Shown: positions 7,940 to 15,791 of the stretch, one piece after another
How the letters are laid out: each line of letters opens with the position of its first letter
How positions within the stretch are numbered: the stretch's first letter is position 1
Source: Paenibacillus agaridevorans
Lineage (GTDB): Bacteria > Bacillota > Bacilli > Paenibacillales > Paenibacillaceae
Length of the DNA: 38,090 nt
Assembly (NCBI RefSeq): GCF_003112455.1
Contig: NZ_BDQX01000458.1
Span: forward strand, 341,698 to 379,787
Direction: 5' to 3'
Made by a program: the position numbers and the translations under genes
Notes under the pieces: model-generated
Databases searched by the model: none
Seen by the model: only the letters and a program-made list of their open reading frames with translations
Told to the model about the DNA's origin: nothing

Positions 7940-8182
7940 TTAGCCTTCGGCGTTGAAAGGCTCGTCGGCGATTTTGATAGAATCCGTCGGACATCCGTCG
8001 CAAGCGTCCTGCAGATCGTCGTACATGTCATCCGGAATTTCGGTTATGCCTCTATTAGAGTCGCCTTGGAAAATAACCTCGGCCAAACCTTCGTCGTCGT
8101 AATCATAAATGTCGGGAGCCGTCGCTCCGCAAGCACCGCAAGCGATGCATGTGTCTTTCTCTACCCATGTAAACTTAGCCAT
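7940..8182 (-). CDS. fer: 4Fe-4S ferredoxin
   Basis: 80 residues, nearly the length of B. subtilis Fer (82). Cluster ligands are C12, C15 and C18 in CIACGACGA and C64 in GCPTDSI; the acidic surface (PDIYDYDDEG) and the ending ADEPF match the Bacillus protein. A further cysteine, C61, lies beside C64. It is a cytoplasmic low-potential electron carrier for fatty-acid desaturation, P450 or other redox enzymes. ATG follows AAAGGAGGAGAAAACC. It is monocistronic: its own upstream AT-rich region with a TATAAT (8224-8229, minus) and its own terminator. Confidence 0.95.
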   Translation of the reverse strand: MAKFTWVEKDTCIACGACGATAPDIYDYDDEGLAEVIFQGDSNRGITEIPDDMYDDLQDACDGCPTDSIKIADEPFNAEG

Positions 8183-8262
8183 GGTTTTCTCCTCCTTTAT
8201 AATCTACGGATAAATCCGTTCCAATTATATATTATCCAAATATGCCGGTACGGCTCGTTCCT

Positions 8263-9549
8263 TCACTCATCAATATATAACAAAGTATCGTCTTTTTGCA
8301 AGGATGTACCTCGAATTCGTTTGTTTCTGATCAAGGAAGATGGATCGTCGCCAAGCATGCCCGCAGTCAGAACGGCGTCCTCTCCGAATTTGTCCCGAAG
8401 CGCGTCCATCACCTTCGTTAGCGATTCCTTGCGGGGCTGCTCCTCAAAGCTGAATAGATCCAACTGAAGAGCGGATTCCGAGATAGGGGTTAAATTCTGC
8501 AGCGTAACTCCCAGAAGGCGAATCGGCTCCCCATCGATCCAATGTTTTAGATAGAGCGCTCGCGCTTCTTTCGTGATTTCCTCCGTCGTCTGGATCGGCG
8601 CCGGAACGGTATGGGATCTCGTGATGGTCGTCATGTCAGGCCTTCGGATCGTGATCTGAACCGTTGAAGCGACAAGCTTCTGCCTGCGCAGCCTGCGCCC
8701 CGTCTGATCGGCCAGATTGAGCAGCACACGAAAAATATCGTCCCGCTTCGTCAAGTCCTGCGGCAGCGTCGTCGTATGGCCGATGGACTTATTCTGAACC
8801 CGATGCGGATTAACCTGTGAATGATCGATGCCGTGCGCGGCCGACTTCATCCAGGCGCCGACGGTTCCGAATTGCTTGATCAGCATGCTCTCATCGGCCG
8901 CCGCCAGCTCTCCGATCGTATGGATATTCAGCTTTGCAAGCTTGGCGGCCGTCTTGCCTCCAACGCCGAATAATAGATTGCATGGCTTATCCCACAGCAC
9001 TTGAGGCACGTCGCGAATGCGGAGGACGGTCAAGCCATTCGGCTTCTTCATATCCGATGCCATTTTGGCGAGCAGCTTGTTAGGGGCAAGGCCGATGGAG
9101 CATGGAAGCGCCAACTCCGTCAATATGCGTCGCTGCAGCGACTCCGCGATCTGCAGCGGGGTTCCCATCAGCTTGGAGCCCGTAATATCCATATAACATT
9201 CGTCGATGGAGACGGATTCCACCATCGGCGTATAAGCGCGAGCGATCGACAAAAATCCTCTGGAGTACTTCCGGTACAGATGGAAGTCCGGCTTGATCAA
9301 GATGATATCCGGACACATCTTGACGGCTTGACGCACCGGCATTCCCGTCTTGACGCCCTTCGCACGGGCTGCGTACGAGCAGGTGACAATGATGCCTTTG
9401 CGCTGCTCGATGCTGCCGGAGACCGCCGTTGCTTTATTCTTATATACGTCAGGCTCTTCTGCTTCGTGCACGGAGCAATAGAACGCATTCATATCGAGAT
9501 GGATGATTACTCTGCCTTTGGCAGGATAATGCTCTTCTACGCCGCTCAT
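8263..9549 (-). CDS. dinB: Y-family DNA polymerase IV
   Basis: 428 residues from ATG 9549. The palm begins RVIIHLDMNAFYCSVHEAE; the catalytic VSIDECYMDIT, the fingers motif CSYAARAKGVKTGMP, an HhH region (FGVGGKTAAKLAKLNIHTIGELA) and the little finger follow. A beta-clamp binding motif QLDLFSF lies near the C-terminus. It is closest to B. subtilis PolY1/YqjH in layout. Role: translesion synthesis and mutagenesis at stalled forks. In-frame starts upstream (TTG 9618, ATG 9606) lack ribosome sites; 9549 has only a weak one, so the start is approximate. Divergent from cimA. No clear LexA box was seen. Confidence 0.92.
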   Translation of the reverse strand: MSGVEEHYPAKGRVIIHLDMNAFYCSVHEAEEPDVYKNKATAVSGSIEQRKGIIVTCSYAARAKGVKTGMPVRQAVKMCPDIILIKPDFHLYRKYSRGFLSIARAYTPMVESVSIDECYMDITGSKLMGTPLQIAESLQRRILTELALPCSIGLAPNKLLAKMASDMKKPNGLTVLRIRDVPQVLWDKPCNLLFGVGGKTAAKLAKLNIHTIGELAAADESMLIKQFGTVGAWMKSAAHGIDHSQVNPHRVQNKSIGHTTTLPQDLTKRDDIFRVLLNLADQTGRRLRRQKLVASTVQITIRRPDMTTITRSHTVPAPIQTTEEITKEARALYLKHWIDGEPIRLLGVTLQNLTPISESALQLDLFSFEEQPRKESLTKVMDALRDKFGEDAVLTAGMLGDDPSSLIRNKRIRGTSLQKDDTLLYIDE

Positions 9550-9727
9550 GGACAAGTTCACCGCCAATTGCAGAATGTTAGGTTGTACCGCTTGTTTCCT
9601 CAGCATATAATTAGGCAAGGTTCAAGTCAATGCCGAACAACAAACATTTGTTCGCCAAGATACCGCATTCCCTATATAGATAGTAGGCCGGAATTGCAAC
9701 TTCCCTCTCTACTTTAGGAAGATAAAG

Positions 9728-9736
9728 TGGTATAAT
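9728..9736 (+). promoter_or_regulatory. Extended -10 promoter of cimA
   Basis: TGGTATAAT fits the TGnTATAAT extended -10 rule; no good -35 hexamer is at standard spacing. Transcription from here would begin after the ATG at 9738, which supports the later cimA start at 9786. Confidence 0.55.
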
Positions 9737-9785
9737 CATGTATTATGATTCCATCAGAGGCTCTGTGAAGGAGGCACATTTAGAA

Positions 9786-11405
9786 ATGTCCGCACAAATA
9801 TTCATCTTTGACACGACGCTGCGCGATGGCACGCAAGGCGAGGGGATCAGCTTATCGGCAGATGACAAGCTGAAGATTGCACAAAAGCTTGACGCTTTGG
9901 GCGTTCATTATATTGAAGGCGGCAATCCCGGAAGCAACAACAAGGATATCGAATTTTTCAAGCGCGTAAAGACGATGAAGCTCAATGCCAAGATTACCGC
10001 GTTCGGAAGCACGCGCCGCAAGAACAGCGTCGCCGAGCACGACGCCAGCCTGCTCCGGATTATCGAATCCGGCGTACCGGCGGCCACGCTGGTCGGCAAG
10101 GCTTGGGATTTCCATGTCCATACGGCGCTCCAGACGACGCTGGAAGAAAATCTGGCGATGATCTTCGACTCCTTTGCGCTGCTTAAACACCACGGCATGG
10201 AAGCGATGTACGACGCCGAGCACTTTTTCGACGGCTACAAAAACAACCCGGAATATGCCCTTGCAGCGCTTCGCAAAGCGCAGGAAGGCGGAGCGGACTG
10301 GCTCGTGCTCTGCGATACGAACGGCGGCACTATGCCCAACGAGATCCATGAGATCGTCTCCCGCGTCAAGGAAGAGCTGAACACGCCGATCGGCATTCAC
10401 ACTCATAACGACTGCGAGCTTGCCGTCGCGAATTCGCTGGCTGCCGTCCAGGCTGGCGCGCGCCAGGTGCAAGGCACGATGAACGGTTACGGCGAGCGTT
10501 GCGGCAACGCAAATCTGTGCTCCATCATTCCGAACCTGCAGCTCAAGCTGGCTTACTCCTGCCTTCAAGACGACCGCCTTCGCCTGCTGACAGGAACGGC
10601 CCGTTACGTTAGCGAGATCGCCAATGTTCATATGCCGGTCGGTCAAGCTTTCGTCGGCAACGCGGCATTCGCCCATAAGGGCGGCATCCATGTCTCCGCG
10701 ATCATGAAGGATGCCAAGACTTATGAGCATATCGAGCCCGAGCTTGTGGGGAACAAGCAGAGAATTCTCGTGTCGGAGCTTGCCGGTCAAAGCAATATTA
10801 TTTCCAAAGCGACCGAGCTTGGACTCGACATCACCTCCAACAACGAGAAGACGAAACTAATTATGGAGCAGATCAAGGATCTGGAGCATCAAGGCTATCA
10901 ATTCGAAGGCGCCGACGCCTCGCTTGAGCTTCTTTTGCGCGACGCTTTTACCGACGTGGTCCAAATCTTCAAGGTAGAATCGTTTAAGATCCATATGGAG
11001 AAGTCGAACGCAAGCATGATCTGCGAAGCCATCGTCAAGATCAACGTGGGAGGTCAGATCGTGCTGACGGCCGCGGAGGGCAACGGCCCCGTCAACGCTC
11101 TCGACAACGCCATGCGCAAAGCGCTCGTGCAATTTTTCCCGCGCATCGAACAGATTCACTTGTCCGACTACAAGGTCCGCGTCATTGACGAGAAAGACGC
11201 CACGGCCGCCAAAGTGCGGGTGCTTGTGGAATCCACCGGACTCGACAATACCTGGAGTACGGTCGGCGTATCCAGCAACGTGATCGAAGCCAGCTGGGAG
11301 GCGCTTCTCGACAGCATCCGTTATGCGCTGCTTCATATGTCCAAGACAACTGGGGACGGTACGGAATCGGAGTTCGTGGAGAGACTGGGGCTCGTCAATC
11401 ATTAA
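9786..11405 (+). CDS. cimA: (R)-citramalate synthase
   Basis: 539 residues. The N-terminal TIM barrel carries DTTLRDGTQGEG (substrate Arg and metal Asp) and the metal-binding GIHTHNDCELAVAN; the GGNPGSNNKD segment is typical of citramalate synthase, not of isopropylmalate synthase. The C-terminal LeuA regulatory domain starts near FKIHMEKSN. The enzyme joins pyruvate and acetyl-CoA to citramalate, a threonine-independent entry to isoleucine, usually feedback-inhibited by isoleucine. Start 9786 was chosen because AAGGAGG lies 11 bases before it. Monocistronic, with an extended -10 promoter and a strong terminator. Confidence 0.94.
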   Translation: MSAQIFIFDTTLRDGTQGEGISLSADDKLKIAQKLDALGVHYIEGGNPGSNNKDIEFFKRVKTMKLNAKITAFGSTRRKNSVAEHDASLLRIIESGVPAATLVGKAWDFHVHTALQTTLEENLAMIFDSFALLKHHGMEAMYDAEHFFDGYKNNPEYALAALRKAQEGGADWLVLCDTNGGTMPNEIHEIVSRVKEELNTPIGIHTHNDCELAVANSLAAVQAGARQVQGTMNGYGERCGNANLCSIIPNLQLKLAYSCLQDDRLRLLTGTARYVSEIANVHMPVGQAFVGNAAFAHKGGIHVSAIMKDAKTYEHIEPELVGNKQRILVSELAGQSNIISKATELGLDITSNNEKTKLIMEQIKDLEHQGYQFEGADASLELLLRDAFTDVVQIFKVESFKIHMEKSNASMICEAIVKINVGGQIVLTAAEGNGPVNALDNAMRKALVQFFPRIEQIHLSDYKVRVIDEKDATAAKVRVLVESTGLDNTWSTVGVSSNVIEASWEALLDSIRYALLHMSKTTGDGTESEFVERLGLVNH

Positions 11406-11425
11406 CGGCTTAGGATGAAACAAAT

Positions 11426-11474
11426 AAAGCAGTTAGCGTTCAAGGCTTCGCGCCTTCCGCTAACTGCTTTCTTG
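11426..11474. terminator. Bidirectional terminator between cimA and the thioredoxin gene
   Basis: Perfect 13-bp arms AAAGCAGTTAGCG (11426-11438) and CGCTAACTGCTTT (11458-11470), followed on the plus strand by CTTGTT. It touches the stop codon of the convergent thioredoxin-like gene. Confidence 0.85.
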
Positions 11475-12032
11475 TTATGCCGCGTTCGGCTTCGACCACT
11501 TCAGAATGAGCCTCTCCCATTCTGCGTACGTAACAACTCCGTTAATCCGTTCCCTTATGACGCCGTTGCCGTCAATCAGGAAGCTCGTTGGGAAATTATT
11601 AACTTTATACAGCTTCGTAATCGTGCCTTCTCGGTCCATTAACATCGGGAACGTTAGGCCAAACTCCTCCACGAACTCCCTCGCCGAACGTTCCTTATCG
11701 TAATTCGTAGAGTTGATGCCATACATTTCCATGACATCTCCATATTGTTCATGCAGCTTCTGCAGATCGGGAGCCTCCATCACGCAAGGACCGCACCAGG
11801 AAGCCCAGAAGTTGACGAATAACAGCTTCTCTCCGGCTCCTCCGCCTATCGTATGGATAGCCTCGTCCATACCCGGAAGCGTAATGGCAGCGGACTCGTA
11901 TCCCGCCTTGGGCTTAAAGCCGCTTGGCGATGCCAGCTCCGTTGCGGCTGCGGCGCCTTGCTGCATGTATTGAAAGATGCCAAGCCCTGCTAACAAAAAA
12001 GCCGTGAAAAACCACGCTGCTGTTTTTTTCAC
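11475..12032 (-). CDS. Membrane-anchored TlpA/ResA-like thiol-disulfide oxidoreductase
   Basis: 185 residues with GTG start behind GGAAGGACTTGA. An uncleaved signal anchor (about 5-25, WFFTAFLLAGLGIFQYM) precedes a thioredoxin fold with redox motif WCGPC (C80, C83) in FVNFWASWCGPC and the cis-proline segment NNFPTSFLID. The family keeps cysteines of exported proteins reduced, classically apocytochrome c haem sites (ResA) or spore-cortex enzymes (StoA). No cytochrome maturation genes are nearby, so the client is unknown. Confidence 0.88.
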   Translation of the reverse strand: MKKTAAWFFTAFLLAGLGIFQYMQQGAAAATELASPSGFKPKAGYESAAITLPGMDEAIHTIGGGAGEKLLFVNFWASWCGPCVMEAPDLQKLHEQYGDVMEMYGINSTNYDKERSAREFVEEFGLTFPMLMDREGTITKLYKVNNFPTSFLIDGNGVIRERINGVVTYAEWERLILKWSKPNAA

Positions 12033-12181
12033 TCAAGTCCTTCCTTCCGTTAACCCTATTCATTGTTCCCATCGTACCACGCGAGGTATGGAAGCTCAAG
12101 ACAATGGGCAGATTAGCCATAAATCCGTCATAAGCACAGTCTGCTAAGGCTGAATGCGTTCATGACTACGGGAGGAACGGT

Positions 12182-13432
12182 ATGTCACGAGCACAGGCTC
12201 ATGGAAAACGAACATCCAACGCTACCAAAGAAACTAAGTCATCGTGGTTGCAATATGCAGCATTCGCAACTGTACCGCTCGTACTTGTACTGGGAAATTC
12301 CATCCTCGTTCCCATTCTCCCGGATATAGCGGAAGCCATGTCGCTAAGCAAGTTTCAATCCAGTCTTGTCATTACCTTATTCTCCGTTTCAGCCGCTCTC
12401 TTCATACCCATTATCGGATATATCTCCGATCGGATGAGCCGAAAGGCTGTCATCTTGCCCGCGCTGGCGATCTATGGCGGTGCCGGGATATTGGCGGGAC
12501 TCGGCGCCGTTTGGGAATCCTACGGCATTCTCATTGGAGCGCGGGCATTGCAGGGGATGGCGGCGGCAGGCACGGCGCCGATCGCCATGGCGCTTGTAGG
12601 CGACCTTTATCAAGACGGGGAAGAAAGCGAAGCGCTGGGACTTATCGAAGCATCCAACGGCGCAGGGAAAGTCATCAGCCCTATTCTAGGCTCTTTGCTT
12701 GGTTTATGGTCATGGTATGCGCCGTTCTTCGCGTTTCCTCTGTTTTGCGCAGGATCATTTTGCGCCGTTCTATGGCTGATACATGAACCTAAACATGAAG
12801 GCAAACCCACGCCTTTCAAAACGTATTGGAAAGAAATGAAGGCGATCTATGCCAAAGAAGGAAAATGGCTGTTTACCGCCTATCTGGCCGGTTCGCTCGG
12901 CTTGTTTATTTTATTCGGCGTTTTGTTCTATCTGTCGGATATGGCCGAAAAACCTCCCCTATCGATTGACGGCGTTGCCAAAGGCGGACTGCTGGCCATT
13001 CCGCTGCTCGGGCTTGTCATTACGGCCTACTTGACAGGGAAGGGAATTCGCAAAAATGGCGACAGAATGAAGGTCCTAATGCTGTCCGGGATCGGCCTGA
13101 TGTCATTGTCCCTTACAGCCGCTTCCATCTGGCATTCGGCTTTTATCGCCTTAATCATTTTTATTACCTTGTGCAGCATTGGAACAGGGTTGCTGCTCCC
13201 TTGTCTCAATACCCTTATTACAGGATCCGTCGATCGATCGCATCGAGGCATGGTGACCTCGTTATACAACAGCCTTCGTTTTCTTGGCGTAGCGATTGGG
13301 CCTCCCTTCTTTAGCTGGATGGCCGATAAATCCGTTACGGGTTTGTTTGTCATTCTAACCCTCTTAAGCGCGGGGCTGTTGATCGCCGTCGCTCTAACAA
13401 TCAAACCTCCGAAACGGCAATCCAAAGCTTAA
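12182..13432 (+). CDS. MFS transporter, DHA1-type drug/proton antiporter
   Basis: 416 residues with about 12 membrane helices after a 20-residue basic head. The MFS motif A is seen as GYISDRMSRKAVIL between helices 2 and 3, and a motif-C-like GAGKVISPILGSLLG lies in helix 5, the mark of antiporters. This fits an exporter in the cytoplasmic membrane. The ATG follows ACGGGAGGAACGGT. The substrate cannot be predicted. The JAMM protease gene follows after 69 bases on the same strand and may share its transcript. Confidence 0.87.
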   Translation: MSRAQAHGKRTSNATKETKSSWLQYAAFATVPLVLVLGNSILVPILPDIAEAMSLSKFQSSLVITLFSVSAALFIPIIGYISDRMSRKAVILPALAIYGGAGILAGLGAVWESYGILIGARALQGMAAAGTAPIAMALVGDLYQDGEESEALGLIEASNGAGKVISPILGSLLGLWSWYAPFFAFPLFCAGSFCAVLWLIHEPKHEGKPTPFKTYWKEMKAIYAKEGKWLFTAYLAGSLGLFILFGVLFYLSDMAEKPPLSIDGVAKGGLLAIPLLGLVITAYLTGKGIRKNGDRMKVLMLSGIGLMSLSLTAASIWHSAFIALIIFITLCSIGTGLLLPCLNTLITGSVDRSHRGMVTSLYNSLRFLGVAIGPPFFSWMADKSVTGLFVILTLLSAGLLIAVALTIKPPKRQSKA

Positions 13433-13501
13433 CAACACCTTGGGTTTCGCGGTATACTTACTTATCGATAAGAAGTTGCTACAATTTCGGGAGGAGACGT
13501 C

Positions 13502-13948
13502 ATGTCGCTTTCACTTTCGTACCCTAATAACGAAGCTCGTACATCCATCACCAAGGCAGCTTACACGCTGCTTCTCGACTATTGCGGAAGCATCCTCCCG
13601 AATGAGGCTTGCGGCGTGCTCGCCCGGGAAAAAGAGCGGCATTCCATTGACATCATTTTGCCGATTCGCAATATTCACCCCCATCCCTCTGAATCTTTTT
13701 ACTTCGATCCGGAGGAATGGACAGCCGCCTGTTTCTCCATGGAAAAAAACCGACAACAGCTTGTCGGCTTCTTCCACTCGCACCCAAATACCGCAGCGAT
13801 TCCATCGAATCGCGACGGCGAAGGCTTTCATTTTCATTCCGGCTTCCAATATTGGATTATTTCCTTGACCGATCCCTCTGCTCCGGTAGTACAGCCTTAT
13901 CGTCATCAGGACGGCGTATTTATGCCCGCCCAGCTAGTGTTTGCTTAG
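13502..13948 (+). CDS. JAMM/MPN (M67-type) metalloprotease
   Basis: 148 residues. Zinc-site pattern E35 (NEACGVL) and H92-S-H94-x7-S102-x2-D105 (HSHPNTAAIPSNRD) is a complete JAMM motif, so catalytic activity is expected. Bacterial stand-alone JAMM proteins cut after Gly-Gly of ubiquitin-like sulfur carriers such as ThiS, MoaD or CysO. No sulfur-carrier or E1-like gene is in the window. ATG follows CGGGAGGAGACGTC. The 3' end overlaps the convergent exonuclease gene by 15 bases. Confidence 0.88.
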   Translation: MSLSLSYPNNEARTSITKAAYTLLLDYCGSILPNEACGVLAREKERHSIDIILPIRNIHPHPSESFYFDPEEWTAACFSMEKNRQQLVGFFHSHPNTAAIPSNRDGEGFHFHSGFQYWIISLTDPSAPVVQPYRHQDGVFMPAQLVFA

Positions 13949-14668
13949 ATAGGCGTACAAATCGCCTAACGTAAATACGTTTCGCTCAACGATTTGATCT
14001 AAATAATGAAGCCACAATCGCGCCGTCATTAGAGAATCCTCCAGCGCATGATGACGCACCGTAATCGGAATGCAGCTGCCCGCAAGCAATTCATCCAGAC
14101 TATAACCATCGCGGTTTGGCTCCAGCCACTTCGCAATCATCATCGTATCGAGAACCCGATGGTTCAAATTCACCTTGGACGTTCGCCATAATGCCGCGTT
14201 GAGGAATTGTTTGTCATGGCCGGAGGCATGCGCAACAAGCAATCTGCGGCCTACGAAAGCCATAAAGTCATGAAGCGCCGTCATCAGATCCGGAGCGTCC
14301 TGCACCATCCCGTTGGTGATTCCCGTAAGCTCCACAATGGATCTCGGTATGGTTCGGCGCGGATTGACGAGGCTGTAGAAGGTCTCTGTCTCGCACAGCT
14401 CTCCGCCTTTCACGACGACGGCCCCGAACGAAATAATTTCGTCTCCATGATTAGGATTAAAACCTGTCGTCTCCAAATCAAAAACGACGGTTTCCAGCTC
14501 CCTCAGAGGCGTTTCAAGCAAAGATTGCTTGCGCTGCTCCCGATTGGCGTTGCGAATAAATGCCATTTGCTGAGCGTTCTGAGAGCCAAGCATGGACGCG
14601 ATGGCAGGCGTGACACCCCCCATTTTGTATAGACTCCACATGCGGCCTACGCCTTTTTGTTCCTTCAT
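13934..14668 (-). CDS. DnaQ-like DEDDh 3'-5' exonuclease
   Basis: 244 residues from ATG 14668 (a GTG at 14677 is equally possible). The four acidic residues and histidine are present: D64 and E66 in FDLETTG, D152 in GHDKQFL, H206 and D211 in RHHALEDS. A 55-residue N-terminal extension precedes the nuclease fold. The family trims 3' ends of DNA or RNA; proofreading, RNase T-like or DNA-repair roles are all possible. It begins 18 bases after the DUF294 gene; DUF294-exonuclease pairs recur in Gram-positive genomes (recollection), suggesting joint action. Confidence 0.88.
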   Translation of the reverse strand: MKEQKGVGRMWSLYKMGGVTPAIASMLGSQNAQQMAFIRNANREQRKQSLLETPLRELETVVFDLETTGFNPNHGDEIISFGAVVVKGGELCETETFYSLVNPRRTIPRSIVELTGITNGMVQDAPDLMTALHDFMAFVGRRLLVAHASGHDKQFLNAALWRTSKVNLNHRVLDTMMIAKWLEPNRDGYSLDELLAGSCIPITVRHHALEDSLMTARLWLHYLDQIVERNVFTLGDLYAYLSKH

Positions 14669-14686
14669 TGAGACCACCGCCTTACC

Positions 14687-15754
14687 TTACATCAGCCTTC
14701 CCATCGCCTGACGGTATACCGCCCGCTGCAGGCGTTTGCCTATCCTCAAGCTGCTTTTGAGCTCGTCCGTCATCTCTTTGGTCAGCTTGCTGCTATGCAG
14801 CTTGCCGTTGTTTGCATACAAACCGTCTTCCTTCTGTTCCGTTGTCATTAATCGCAAACGCAAAATGAAACGGAAGGCTTGCTCGTATTGCTCCCCATCG
14901 GCTGGCGACAGCTTGCCAATGTCGATTAGCTTGCGTATGCGCTCCAGCGTCGACGTTCCCCTTACACTCGCTTGAATCGCCATCATTCGAATCGAATTGA
15001 CCATTGGAATATAAGCGCCATACTTAATGTCGAGACTGCCGGCATCTTCGCCATACCGTTCCTTCAGCAATTGCCCGAAAACGCCAACGAGCACCTTATG
15101 CCGCATCGTGTTCTCGATCATACGCCTAATAATGACGGGATGGTTTAACATATCGGAATAATAAATATCCTTTAGAGCCTCGGCAATGCCCTCGTCACCG
15201 TACACGCATCTTCCGTCTGCGATAATGAGCAAATAACGGACGGACTCCCAGGCAGGTTCCCTGAACCAGCCTTCCAGCCGCTCTCGCCATTCGCTCAGCG
15301 AGCTGCACCAATCCGGATTGTCGCTTAACACCTTGCCTTCGCAAGGCGGATATCCAATGGTAATCAAATTGCTTACAATCAATTGACATAATTCAAGAAA
15401 ATAAGCTTTGACCTCTTCTCCGTTCTCCGCCGGATCCCGATAGACCACGCCGCTGTCTTGATCGCTGGACAACGTCTGCTCCTTCCGCCCGCCGCTGCCG
15501 AACAATAAATAGGCGTAAGGCACGGGGGGAGACCCTTTCCCCATCCGTGCCATGTCCGCTTCGGAGAGCATGATCGCCTTGGTTATCAAGGCATCATGCG
15601 TCTCGTTTAATTGTTCATTTAATTGTTCGACTGGTCTTACAGGGAGAAGGGCTTCCATCTGCTCGTGTATTTGATCTCGCAAGCATCGTAGCCCTCCCAC
15701 TCGATCGGCGGCGCCAATCTTTTTGAAGTGCTGCGAACGTGCCGGATCGCCCAT
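14687..15754 (-). CDS. DUF294 nucleotidyltransferase (GlnD-like)
   Basis: 355 residues. The nucleotidyltransferase signature GSGGRKEQ (86-93) with metal Asp residues D98 and D100 (SSDQDSG) lies in the middle; a helical DUF294_C domain follows. ATG is preceded by AAGGGGGAGAGCGGCGC. GlnD in proteobacteria uridylylates the nitrogen sensor PII through the same fold; DUF294 proteins are its relatives without HD and ACT domains. Placement 37 bases downstream of amt, where many bacteria carry the PII gene glnK, makes a role in nitrogen signalling possible, but this is inference. Confidence 0.87.
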   Translation of the reverse strand: MGDPARSQHFKKIGAADRVGGLRCLRDQIHEQMEALLPVRPVEQLNEQLNETHDALITKAIMLSEADMARMGKGSPPVPYAYLLFGSGGRKEQTLSSDQDSGVVYRDPAENGEEVKAYFLELCQLIVSNLITIGYPPCEGKVLSDNPDWCSSLSEWRERLEGWFREPAWESVRYLLIIADGRCVYGDEGIAEALKDIYYSDMLNHPVIIRRMIENTMRHKVLVGVFGQLLKERYGEDAGSLDIKYGAYIPMVNSIRMMAIQASVRGTSTLERIRKLIDIGKLSPADGEQYEQAFRFILRLRLMTTEQKEDGLYANNGKLHSSKLTKEMTDELKSSLRIGKRLQRAVYRQAMGRLM

Positions 15755-15791
15755 GCGCCGCTCTCCCCCTTCGATCCGTCTAATGCTCTCA

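Noticed and set aside
9852..10790. 312-codon minus-strand open frame opposite cimA
   Set aside because: It lies fully inside the conserved citramalate synthase gene and has no recognisable domain.
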